From assembly GCA_902803745.1 (NCBI GenBank), contig CADCRB010000169.1, positions 1 to 6,812 of the forward strand: DNA of 6,812 nucleotides, given 5' to 3'. Under the pieces are notes generated by a model. The model did not search any database. It was not told the DNA's origin and saw only the letters and a program-made list of their open reading frames with translations. Shown piece after piece: positions 1-6,798 of the stretch. Both the position numbers and the translations under genes were made by a program. Origin of the DNA: an uncultured Lachnospiraceae bacterium. Lineage in GTDB: Bacteria > Bacillota > Clostridia > Lachnospirales > Lachnospiraceae. Position 1 is the stretch's first letter; each line of letters begins with the position of its first letter.

Positions 1-1292
1 CCGGTAAGTTTAAGCCACAATATATATATGGCAAGTATACAAAATGCAGCGATCACCCACGTTCTTCCTTTTTTCCCTGCTTCGTCCACAGCTGTCTTAT
101 CTGCTTTATCAGTCTCTCCGGTCATACATCCTTCAGTAGACGTGCTTTTCACACTTCCGGGCATATACAGCGTCAGAAATCCCTTGTAACCCAGTACTAT
201 AGTGATAAGACTGACAAGATATGCATATCGATAATAAAACTCTTCAGGATTATTAAAGCCATGCCACACAGCATCTAATGTATTGATCCAAAGACTTAAA
301 CAAACAGAGATCAGCAGGAAAGCATTAGCAAGCTTTTCTCTTATCCCGTATTCCTTTGCCATAAAATAAACCAATGCAAAAAACAGAGCAGCAATCGAAC
401 AATGCATAAGCGGCATATATTGATTTCTCGTGCTGCCCGAAAAGAGGTTGGCAAAGAGCTGATTCAAAGGAAAATTTCTGAAAAAGCCGTAATTTGCTGT
501 ATCTGTAGTCTTCTCTCCGATAAGTGACAGTCCTGTCCGGACAAGGAAAAATCCATCTGTCATAAGCACAGTCACTCCGGCCAGAAAAAACTTTCCGAGC
601 ATTTTGACGTTATCTCTATCTGCTATGATCCTGGAGATGAAAACCAATGTCAGGAAGATCACCAGCATAAATCCCATATGATAATTTATATAAATGTAGA
701 GCGCGCTCGATATCACAAGAGGAACCGCACTGCTTTTGCCATCAATGAATTCAAGCAGGAAATATATGACCAGAGGAAGCAAGGCTATGCAGGCAAAATA
801 GATCATCAGAACGAAATAGCCGAAGAAAAAAGCCATGAACGAATATGAAGTTGAAAACAAAAGGGACATCCAGGATGCTTTGTATCTTTTGTTCAGCAGG
901 ACAGACATAAAAAGTCCGGCAAGCGAGATCTGAACAGAAAAAATAAATTCTATGCCGTAAGCTACCTTATCTCCCGGGAAGAAAAACAGAAGAAACAGTA
1001 GAGGATCATGCAGCTGGAAGGCCGCAAGTCCCGGAAAATCACCTCCAAGTGTCTTTGCAAGCATATATGAAAAATCATTCTTTGATCTGAAGGTATTGAT
1101 GAAATAGCTGAAGAAATTAACAAACTCTACATCCATATCCCCCGTAAGCATGGATGACGGTCCATATGGATATACTCCGCACAGAGCAAAGAATACCTGT
1201 ACCATTATAAACGGTATCAGGAACGCACAGGCATATATTATTGCCTGATGTTTATAATCAAAAGTTTTCTCCGTCACTCCGGCTTTCTTCAC
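1..1292 (-). CDS. YfhO-family polytopic membrane protein (N-terminal part, runs off the window)
   Basis: The reading frame is open from about 1292 down to base 1 with no stop, giving 430 residues. YfhO proteins usually have around 850 residues, so roughly the C-terminal half lies outside. Visible hydrophobic segments are at about residues 18-38, 97-106, 112-133, 142-180, 190-220, 234-252, 298-311, 322-336, 355-376 and 411-427. An acidic first-loop motif GDMDVEF (51-57) sits where GT-C-like proteins keep a catalytic Asp. The segment WHGFNNPEEFYYRYAYL (343-359) matches the hallmark WHGF...YRY region of YfhO. A hydrophilic, charged loop (about 378-410) precedes the last visible membrane segment. 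Family members are thought to move or transfer sugars at the outer membrane face, for example in teichoic acid glycosylation; the substrate here is unknown. The start is uncertain: GTG at 1292 overlaps the upstream stop as GTGA, but GGAGG lies only 2 bases away; GTG at 1277 is the alternative. Expression is probably coupled to the dehydratase. Confidence 0.85.
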   Translation of the reverse strand, partial: MKKAGVTEKTFDYKHQAIIYACAFLIPFIMVQVFFALCGVYPYGPSSMLTGDMDVEFVNFFSYFINTFRSKNDFSYMLAKTLGGDFPGLAAFQLHDPLLFLLFFFPGDKVAYGIEFIFSVQISLAGLFMSVLLNKRYKASWMSLLFSTSYSFMAFFFGYFVLMIYFACIALLPLVIYFLLEFIDGKSSAVPLVISSALYIYINYHMGFMLVIFLTLVFISRIIADRDNVKMLGKFFLAGVTVLMTDGFFLVRTGLSLIGEKTTDTANYGFFRNFPLNQLFANLFSGSTRNQYMPLMHCSIAALFFALVYFMAKEYGIREKLANAFLLISVCLSLWINTLDAVWHGFNNPEEFYYRYAYLVSLITIVLGYKGFLTLYMPGSVKSTSTEGCMTGETDKADKTAVDEAGKKGRTWVIAAFCILAIYILWLKLT

Positions 1293-2506
1293 ATCCTCCC
1301 ATCCAGGAATTTTCCTGTTTCCTTATGGTCGAAATTCGGTATCATTTCGTTAAAGAGCTCTATCAGCTCTCCCCTCTCCCAGCTTCCTTTTTCTCTCATG
1401 GCATCAATACGCGCTCTGAAAGAATCCAGTTTCTCTGTATCATAGTCTATTTCATTTTTTATTATGCCTATTGATTCAAAGCGATCCATATCCAGGATCT
1501 CATTGTCTGTATAGAATTCTTCGAAATCTTTCTCTCCTGTTGTGTCACTTTCGAAGAAATAGACCGGATATTTATGCTCTGCCTTAAGCTCCGCCACGCG
1601 ATCCCTTGCTTCCTGCTCACTGTCGCACTGAACTGCCTCATATCCCAGATTTTCAAGATATTTTTCCGCTATGCTGCTGAAAGTCACGAGATTCAGGTTT
1701 TCATCAAGTTTCGGGAAATAAATATCCCGGTTATCACCCGTAAGACAGGAGAGCATGCAAAGCTCACCCGCCTCCTTTGGCGTGACGAAATATCTTCTTA
1801 CGTCACAGGGGGCTGCAATGGGCTGCCCTTTCTCTATCCTCCTGTTAAATCCATACAGAAGACTTCCGTCGGAGAAGGCTACATTGGCAAATCTCGCTGT
1901 GGATACCGGCATGGTCTCACTCCTTCGGTTAAGATACATTTCCATGATTCTTTTTGATGCCCCCATCATGTTTACAGGATTTGCTGCCTTATCGGTGGAA
2001 ACGCAAAAATATTTCTTAGCTCCGGCTTTCTCTGCCATTTCCATTGTGGAGTCCGTATTGAAAATATTGGTATCTATCATACGCATCAGGGTAAAAGGAT
2101 CCTTCTCGGATCTTACATGCTTTAATGCCGATGTATTAAAAACAAAATCATATCCGCCGATCCGTTTTTCCTGCCCCGCCATAAATGACCTGAAAATATC
2201 ACTTCCACAGTCAATAGCGAAGGTAGCAAATTCACCCTTTCCGTATCCTTTTGACGATCTGATATCCCTTACCAGTTCTACCATATTGTTCTCACTGATA
2301 TCTACAACGTGCAAAACTTTAGGATCCCTTGCAAAAAGCTCCCTGCATATTGCCGAGCCTATGGTTCCGGCTCCTCCTATTACAAGAAATCTGGATTCCC
2401 GCACTATTGCAGCCAGACTTTCCTCATTCCGCTCCATATCCTGTATAAAGAGCGGACCGGTTCGCCCCACCATCTTAAGTATACTATCATCCATTGAATG
2501 CCTCAT
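1289..2506 (-). CDS. CapD/PglF-type nucleotide-sugar 4,6-dehydratase
   Basis: This 405-residue soluble protein belongs to the extended short-chain dehydrogenase family that removes water from UDP-GlcNAc-like sugars to give 4-keto-6-deoxy intermediates for surface glycans. A Rossmann dinucleotide site GGAGTIG is at 44-50, followed by a VVDISENN strand end (67-74). NTSALKHV (124-131) corresponds to the family's HAAAxKHV. The catalytic segment STDKAANPVNMMGASKR spans 170-186, with Thr171, Asp172 and Lys173 in the positions used by PglF. Met181 stands where classical SDRs have Tyr, as in the CapD/PglF branch and unlike FlaA1/PseB (YGATK). RFANVAFSDGS (205-215) and the RRYFVTPKEA region (237-246) are also typical. 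No N-terminal membrane domain is present, unlike full-length PglF/CapD. About 125 residues follow the core (280-405), ending in a WERGEL...NFDHKETGKFLDGRM region; LegB-like clostridial proteins have a similar tail, but this is from memory. The start is set by AAAGGAG at 2513-2519. It is the first gene of a leftward operon with yfhO. The exact substrate is not determined. Confidence 0.9.
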   Translation of the reverse strand: MRHSMDDSILKMVGRTGPLFIQDMERNEESLAAIVRESRFLVIGGAGTIGSAICRELFARDPKVLHVVDISENNMVELVRDIRSSKGYGKGEFATFAIDCGSDIFRSFMAGQEKRIGGYDFVFNTSALKHVRSEKDPFTLMRMIDTNIFNTDSTMEMAEKAGAKKYFCVSTDKAANPVNMMGASKRIMEMYLNRRSETMPVSTARFANVAFSDGSLLYGFNRRIEKGQPIAAPCDVRRYFVTPKEAGELCMLSCLTGDNRDIYFPKLDENLNLVTFSSIAEKYLENLGYEAVQCDSEQEARDRVAELKAEHKYPVYFFESDTTGEKDFEEFYTDNEILDMDRFESIGIIKNEIDYDTEKLDSFRARIDAMREKGSWERGELIELFNEMIPNFDHKETGKFLDGRM

Positions 2507-2512
2507 TCCGGG

Positions 2513-2519
2513 CTCCTTT
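2513..2519 (-). promoter_or_regulatory. Ribosome binding site of the dehydratase gene
   Basis: AAAGGAG read on the minus strand lies 6 bases before ATG at 2506. It favours this start over the in-frame ATG five codons further in. Confidence 0.8.
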
Positions 2520-2560
2520 CTTTACCTCTGGCTCATCGCCAAAATCTATCTTATCCTATC

Positions 2561-2566
2561 ATTATA
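2561..2566 (-). promoter_or_regulatory. Candidate -10 box for the dehydratase-yfhO operon
   Basis: A perfect TATAAT on the minus strand lies about 55 bases before the start codon. No good -35 box is found 16-18 bases upstream. A TTGCAC at 2577-2582 is too close to pair with it but is 18 bases from a weaker TAGGAT (2553-2558). The promoter is plausible, but its exact boxes are uncertain. Confidence 0.4.
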
Positions 2567-2596
2567 TACTTATTGTGTGCAAGCATGCCGCATCTG

Positions 2597-2605
2597 TGCT
2601 ATACT
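2597..2605 (+). promoter_or_regulatory. Candidate extended -10 box for the plus-strand membrane gene
   Basis: TGCTATACT fits the extended -10 pattern TG-N-TATAAT with one mismatch. The nearest -35-like sequence, TTGTGT at 2573-2578, is 21 bases away, which is long, but extended -10 promoters can tolerate a poor -35. Transcription would start near 2612, almost on the GTG at 2614, which would give a leaderless or nearly leaderless message. A second TATACT lies at 2565-2570 and would leave a leader of about 37 bases. Confidence 0.35.
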
Positions 2606-2613
2606 TTGATTTT

Positions 2614-4041
2614 GTGAAAGACAGGATAATTAACACCATAAAAACAGATATTTTAGTACAAAGCCTGCTCGCGAACCTGCTGATCCTCGTTGGTGTACTT
2701 ATTTTTATGACTCCATGCCTTGAAAACGAGGCTGATTTCATCATGGAAGGACTCATTAGCGGAGATTATGCATCCGGTACTCCGCAGGTTTCGGTCATGT
2801 TCAGTCATTTCCTTACCGGTTCGCTTCTGTGTGCTTTGGAACGCCTTATCCCTGTACTGCCCTGGTATTTTATTTTTCATTATTTAGTCTGCTTTTCAGC
2901 GCTTTCGGTGATCACATTCCTCACCCTTAAAAGAAGCTCTTCCTGGGAAAGCAGACTCCTGACTCTTGCTGTCATGATCTATATGGCTTCGGAATGCTAT
3001 GCTCTTCCGGGCTATGTAAAGACTGCTGCAGTTACAGCGGTTGCTGCATCTTTTATGATTCTTTCTGTCATTACAGATGAGGGATCATTTTCCGGCGGAA
3101 AACAGAGGATCATATTCATAATAGCCTCTCTTGCTATGGGTCTTATATCCTCCCTTATCTCCTTCTTCGTATTCTTTGCGGTATTTATGCTGTGTACTTT
3201 TCTGGGGGCAGCATATCTTATCATTACAAGACCATTTGATAATAAGAGCTCAGCGATAAGAGCTATAGCATCGGGTGTCGCCATTGCCGCCGGAATAGTT
3301 ATTATTGCAGTTGCCTTTTATTATCTTGACAGACTTCATTATTTCAAAGATCCGGCTCTTTCTGCTTCCATAGCATACAGGCTAGGATATGAAAAATGTC
3401 TTTCCTTTGGTATTCCCTCATTTAAATTCAGGGAGGCGGAGCTTGCCGCTGCCAGGGATGCCCTGCAAAGACTCGGGGCTCTTGATCCATCTCTTGTGGA
3501 CACAAATGAAAGGCTGCTTTATATGGCACAGGCAAGACTCATACCTGAGCCTCACGAAGTGTTTAATTTCCTGCGCTTTGAACCTGATAACATTTCTCAT
3601 GTACCTTTCATATATCTATGGAGTTTTCTCGCCTATTTTCTGGCGAGATATGGCGACAGAAAGACCAGGATAGCTGTTGCTCTGTCGATTATTTCAGGTG
3701 TTCTGCTGCTCTTTGTTATGAGAATGTTTCTCGTTCTCGGATATTACAGGATGTATACTTTGGAGATCATCCCCTTTGTATGGTTCTTTATACTCTTCTT
3801 CAAAGACACACATTATCGTCTGGAAGAGGCTATGGCAGGAAAAAAGACTTTGATCATGCTGGCGGTCGATGCCTTCCTTATAGTTTATCTGTCCTTTGCG
3901 CTGTTTAGTGACGATCTGCCGTTCAGATGGAATGACGAAGCGATCTATGATGCCGAGCTCCTCTATGCAGATGTATCATTTGATGAGGAAGAGGATGAAG
4001 CTGCGACAGAGGCTGTAACGGAGGATGCTTCCGGACAATGA
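2614..4041 (+). CDS. Unrecognised polytopic membrane protein, GT-C-like architecture
   Basis: The gene encodes about 475 residues from GTG 2614 and is not a family I can name. Hydrophobic segments lie near residues 16-32, 84-104, 112-126, 134-152, 166-206 (two), 215-236, 329-345, 352-374, 382-396 and 412-431. After the first segment comes a short acidic loop, LENEADFIMEGLISGDYASG (36-55), followed by TPQVSVMF and LPWY. This resembles hypothetical Lachnospiraceae membrane proteins that have an acidic motif in the first outer loop, the place where GT-C glycosyltransferases carry catalytic Asp/Glu; that comparison is from memory. A large soluble loop spans about 240-328, and the C-terminus (about 455-473) is a run of Glu/Asp. 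The start is uncertain. The frame is open back to TTG 2494, which would overlap the divergent gene, and GTG codons at 2575 and 2596 are also possible. None has a Shine-Dalgarno sequence. GTG 2614 is preferred because KDRIINTIKTD leads directly into the first membrane segment. The neighbouring genes suggest a role in surface polysaccharide synthesis (inference). Confidence 0.75.
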   Translation: MKDRIINTIKTDILVQSLLANLLILVGVLIFMTPCLENEADFIMEGLISGDYASGTPQVSVMFSHFLTGSLLCALERLIPVLPWYFIFHYLVCFSALSVITFLTLKRSSSWESRLLTLAVMIYMASECYALPGYVKTAAVTAVAASFMILSVITDEGSFSGGKQRIIFIIASLAMGLISSLISFFVFFAVFMLCTFLGAAYLIITRPFDNKSSAIRAIASGVAIAAGIVIIAVAFYYLDRLHYFKDPALSASIAYRLGYEKCLSFGIPSFKFREAELAAARDALQRLGALDPSLVDTNERLLYMAQARLIPEPHEVFNFLRFEPDNISHVPFIYLWSFLAYFLARYGDRKTRIAVALSIISGVLLLFVMRMFLVLGYYRMYTLEIIPFVWFFILFFKDTHYRLEEAMAGKKTLIMLAVDAFLIVYLSFALFSDDLPFRWNDEAIYDAELLYADVSFDEEEDEAATEAVTEDASGQ

Positions 4042-4047
4042 CCGGGT

Positions 4048-4076
4048 TTGACAGACCGTACAGTGGATGTGATAAT
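4048..4076 (+). promoter_or_regulatory. Sigma-A type promoter for the Wzz-like gene
   Basis: The consensus -35 TTGACA (4048-4053), a 17-base spacer and GATAAT (4071-4076) form the best promoter in the window. TGT directly before GATAAT supplies an extended -10 element. Transcription would begin near 4083, leaving a leader of about 50 bases. The promoter starts 7 bases after the stop of the preceding gene, so the Wzz-like gene can be expressed independently, with readthrough from upstream also possible since no terminator is seen in the gap. Confidence 0.75.
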
Positions 4077-4120
4077 AAAAAATCGGAGTAAAAACGGGTA
4101 TTAAACCGGATATTTCAAGC

Positions 4121-4125
4121 GAGGT
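4121..4125 (+). promoter_or_regulatory. Ribosome binding site of the Wzz-like gene
   Basis: GAGGT lies 7 bases before ATG 4133 and supports that start. Confidence 0.7.
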
Positions 4126-4132
4126 AAAGAAA

Positions 4133-5737
4133 ATGCAATACAGACAGGATAACGAGAGAGAAATAAACCTATTGGAGATCATGTGGGAATTTCTGATCCA
4201 ATGGAAGCCGGCCGTGCTTTTTTCCATTCTATTTGCGTTGCTTTTGATGGGTCTTATGTATATGAAAGATATGAAATCCTACAAAACTGCCATCGTAGCC
4301 TATAACTCTCTTAACACCCTGTCTGATAATGATGCGGATATTGTAACTGAGGAAGCAAAAAAAGGACTTACCGAAGCTGAGCACTATAAGGTAGAGAATG
4401 CTATTTTCAACATAAAGACCATAAACGGATATGAAGAAAAGCTCAATGCCATCGCAAAGATTGACATGAACGGAGACAGATTCAATTACCTTACGCTGAG
4501 ATATGCCGGAAAGACGGATGAGTTTACAATGCCGCTGCTTCTGGGTTCGTTAAGCGATGCTGCATATGATGCGTCCCTGGCGTCTATTCTCAAGGATGAA
4601 GATCCCGCTTATGCGGACGTTTCCCGCGTAATAAATATAGTAAACTGCAATTCATCGACCAGTGCCTCCTATTCCACGGATAAACTTGTCTCTGAGCCGG
4701 CCGATGCGGATATGCTGGAATTTACATATGTAGTTAATATATTGCTTCTGAAATCATCTAACATCAACAGTCTGAAAAAAGCCGTAACAGCGTACATTGC
4801 GGATGCAGACGCGGAAATAAAGAAAAACGTTCCGCATGAAGACATCCAGCTGATCTCCGCTGCTGAAACTTCCACGCTGGACAGTGTACTTTCTACCAGC
4901 TTCCAGAAAACCCGGACTGATGCACAGACTCTCCGCGGTACTGTAGCGACTGATGTGGCCGCTTTTTCCGAGGATCAGAAAAAGCTCTACAACACTCTGC
5001 TGATAAAAGAAGGCTTCTCCGAAGAATCCTCCTATATGGCTGCCAGTGATAACGCAGGCGATGAGTCTTCAGACGAAAAGGCAGATACGAAACAGAATGA
5101 TGAAAAGAGCATTTCAGCCAATTCGATCCTTCTTGAAGAACCCGTTATGCCTTCTCTTTTCTCGCCAAAATATGCTCTTGCAGGCTTTGTGGCCGGTCTC
5201 TTCATATATGGAGTTATATTAGTATGTATTTATATCTTTTCCGGAAAGGTTTATTCACTTGATGAAGTCTGTGATCAGTATATGCTCAGAAAGATCGACG
5301 AAGTTCATGAACGCCGCTTTGACACGGTTTGGCGTAGATTTATGTTCAGCAAGAAGGTATATGATCTGCGGTACGCAAAGATAAAAAAGGAAATGGGGGA
5401 ACATCTGTCTTCATCTGCAAAATATATTGCCGAATGTGCAGCACATAACGAATTGAAACATATTACCGTGGTGCCGGCCTATTCTGATTCAGCAGAAGAC
5501 GGACTCTGCAGGAAATATACCGAGGATCTTAAGAAGATCTGGGACGGAGCCTCTGTTTCCATGGAAATCTCAAAACCCTGGACCACAGAATATACGTTTG
5601 ACGCTCCGGGAGACAAAGAAGGCCTCGTGATCCTGATGCATGCAGGAGATACTGCCTTTGCAACGCTTACCAATATCGGCGCTTACTGCCATGATTATTC
5701 GGTATCAGTAATAGGAACCATCCTTCTTGAAGGATAA
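4133..5737 (+). CDS. Wzz/YveK-like polysaccharide chain-length or export regulator with fused C-terminal domain
   Basis: The 534-residue protein has Wzz topology. A short cytoplasmic start carries EINLLEIMWEFLIQW (10-24), matching the EIDLxxLxxxLxxxW motif that opens Wzz proteins. A first membrane segment lies at about 26-43, a long extracytoplasmic region at about 44-345, a second membrane segment at about 347-369 (PKYALAGFVAGLFIYGVIL), and then about 165 cytoplasmic residues. The extracytoplasmic part holds predicted helices and a Ser/Asp/Glu/Lys-rich low-complexity linker at about 297-330. The tail includes VYSLDEVCDQYMLRKI (373-388), similar to the region after the second Wzz segment. It continues with LKHITVVPAY (441-450) and GLVILMHAGDTAFATLTNIG...SVSVIGTILLEG (497-534), which resembles the closing strands of BY-kinase domains. 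No GxxGxGK(S/T) Walker A motif follows the first strand, so kinase activity is not expected. The family sets polymer length or supports export together with a kinase and polymerase, none of which is visible here. Sequence divergence is high, so the call rests mostly on topology and the end motifs. Confidence 0.72.
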   Translation: MQYRQDNEREINLLEIMWEFLIQWKPAVLFSILFALLLMGLMYMKDMKSYKTAIVAYNSLNTLSDNDADIVTEEAKKGLTEAEHYKVENAIFNIKTINGYEEKLNAIAKIDMNGDRFNYLTLRYAGKTDEFTMPLLLGSLSDAAYDASLASILKDEDPAYADVSRVINIVNCNSSTSASYSTDKLVSEPADADMLEFTYVVNILLLKSSNINSLKKAVTAYIADADAEIKKNVPHEDIQLISAAETSTLDSVLSTSFQKTRTDAQTLRGTVATDVAAFSEDQKKLYNTLLIKEGFSEESSYMAASDNAGDESSDEKADTKQNDEKSISANSILLEEPVMPSLFSPKYALAGFVAGLFIYGVILVCIYIFSGKVYSLDEVCDQYMLRKIDEVHERRFDTVWRRFMFSKKVYDLRYAKIKKEMGEHLSSSAKYIAECAAHNELKHITVVPAYSDSAEDGLCRKYTEDLKKIWDGASVSMEISKPWTTEYTFDAPGDKEGLVILMHAGDTAFATLTNIGAYCHDYSVSVIGTILLEG

Positions 5738-5780
5738 AATATACAGTTCAGAGTATATTCCGCCTCTGAACTGTATATTT
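5737..5780. terminator. Bidirectional terminator hairpin between convergent genes
   Basis: The arms AAATATACAGTTCAGAG (5737-5753) and CTCTGAACTGTATATTT (5764-5780) are perfect 17-base inverted repeats around a 10-base loop. The left arm begins on the last base of the Wzz-like stop codon. The U-tracts are short (TTT then CAT on the plus side; TTTTA on the minus side), but the position between converging genes suits termination of both. The right-hand gene ends at 5814, 34 bases away. Confidence 0.8.
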
Positions 5781-5813
5781 CATATAATGTATAATAGATG
5801 ATGATCTGGTAAG

Positions 5814-6773
5814 CTACGATACTATATTTCGTTCTTCACCGTCCAGATAAGCCTTTAGGTTGAGCCAGGCCTCCTCAACACATCTGTTTCTTGCCTCTAC
5901 ACTGGCCCAGGCAAGATGGGGAGTTATGATCAGCTTATTACTGTCCTTAATACGTCCCAGAGGATCATCCTTGTCTATCGGCTCCTTTTCCAGCACATCA
6001 AGTCCGGCTCCGGCGATGATACCCTTTTCCAATGCTTCAGCTAGAGCCTTTGAATCAACTACGGGGCCTCTGGCAACATTAATTAGTATCGCTGTGTTTT
6101 TCATTTTTGAGAGTGCCGTTTCATCAATATAGCCACGGCTCATATCGCTTAGCGGACAATGAAGAGAAAGCACATCGCTTCTGGCAAGGAGCTCATCCTT
6201 ATCCACCTCTTCGTATCCTGCATTATGCTTTCTGCCTGTAATAGAGTGAGTGATGACCTTGCATCCAAAGGCATCCGCAATCTTTGCCACCCTTGATCCA
6301 ATATTTCCGAATCCTACGACTCCCCAGGTCTTACCATCCAGCTCGGTAAATGCATTTTCAAAATGGGCAAATCCGGTCTGCGCACCGTATTTCCCAGACT
6401 TTACATAGTCATCATAATAAACAATTTTCTGGGACAGAGACAGTGCCAAAGCAAAGGTGTGCTGTGCTACCATAGCAGTAGAATAATCCCTTACATTCGT
6501 TACCCTTATCCCCCGGCTTTTGCAGTAAGCTATATCGCAGTTATCAAAGCCGGTAGCCAGCTCTCCGATATATTTTACACCAGATGCCTCCTTCATGGAC
6601 TCCTCATTCATCGGGGCTTTATTAACGATCACTGCATCTGCATCTGCTATACGTTCCGCAACCTCTTCCTTTGTCCTTGTTATATCATAAGGTACGAATT
6701 CGCCAAGCTCCGCAAAACGCGATACATCAATATCTGCTCCTACACTCATTCTTTCAAGCATTACTATCTTCAT
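5814..6773 (-). CDS. D-isomer-specific 2-hydroxyacid dehydrogenase (glycerate/hydroxypyruvate reductase-like)
   Basis: The complete 319-residue protein has the usual length for this cytosolic family, which interconverts 2-keto acids and D-2-hydroxy acids with NAD(P)H. The nucleotide site GFGNIG is at 154-159. The catalytic set is Arg235 in NVARGPVVD, Glu264 in DVLEKEP and His286 in TPHLAWAS. LATGFDNCDIAYCKSRGI (72-89) and DYSTAMVAQHTFAL (96-109) are the typical substrate-loop and hinge regions, closest in flavour to the HprA-type glycerate dehydrogenases. The residues after the second Rossmann strand are THSITGRKH (175-183), with no Asp/Glu in the position that normally fixes NAD preference, so NADP use is possible. 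The start is supported by AAGAGGAG at 6781-6788. The gene converges on the Wzz-like gene and has no evident link to polysaccharide synthesis. Substrate cannot be assigned from sequence alone. Confidence 0.92.
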   Translation of the reverse strand: MKIVMLERMSVGADIDVSRFAELGEFVPYDITRTKEEVAERIADADAVIVNKAPMNEESMKEASGVKYIGELATGFDNCDIAYCKSRGIRVTNVRDYSTAMVAQHTFALALSLSQKIVYYDDYVKSGKYGAQTGFAHFENAFTELDGKTWGVVGFGNIGSRVAKIADAFGCKVITHSITGRKHNAGYEEVDKDELLARSDVLSLHCPLSDMSRGYIDETALSKMKNTAILINVARGPVVDSKALAEALEKGIIAGAGLDVLEKEPIDKDDPLGRIKDSNKLIITPHLAWASVEARNRCVEEAWLNLKAYLDGEERNIVS

Positions 6774-6780
6774 ATCTTTT

Positions 6781-6788
6781 CTCCTCTT
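6781..6788 (-). promoter_or_regulatory. Ribosome binding site of the 2-hydroxyacid dehydrogenase gene
   Basis: AAGAGGAG on the minus strand lies 7 bases before ATG 6773 and fixes the start. Confidence 0.8.
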
Positions 6789-6798
6789 TAAGACACAA

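Noticed and set aside
1574..1957. Open frame of 127 codons on the plus strand
   Set aside because: It is also antisense to the dehydratase gene, with no motif or start signal.
2573..2605. Repeated TGTGC (2576-2580 and 2595-2599) as an operator
   Set aside because: Five-base repeats are expected by chance, and no symmetric operator could be built around them.
1755..2609. Open frame of 284 codons on the plus strand opposite the dehydratase gene
   Set aside because: It lies antisense to a gene with clear family motifs, has no ribosome binding site, and its translation shows no recognisable domain. It is a codon-bias shadow.
2494..2613. Extension of the membrane gene back to TTG 2494
   Set aside because: The extra 40 residues would overlap the start of the divergent gene and cover its promoter and ribosome binding site, and they look like translated non-coding DNA.
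4042..4110. Partial complementarity between CCGGGTTT (4042-4049) and AAACCGG (4104-4110)
   Set aside because: Pairing needs a bulge, the spacing is over 50 bases, and the left arm lies upstream of the predicted transcription start, so a leader structure or terminator is not supported.
6363..6791. Open frame of 142 codons opposite the 2-hydroxyacid dehydrogenase
   Set aside because: It is antisense to a strongly supported gene, and its translation shows no family motif.
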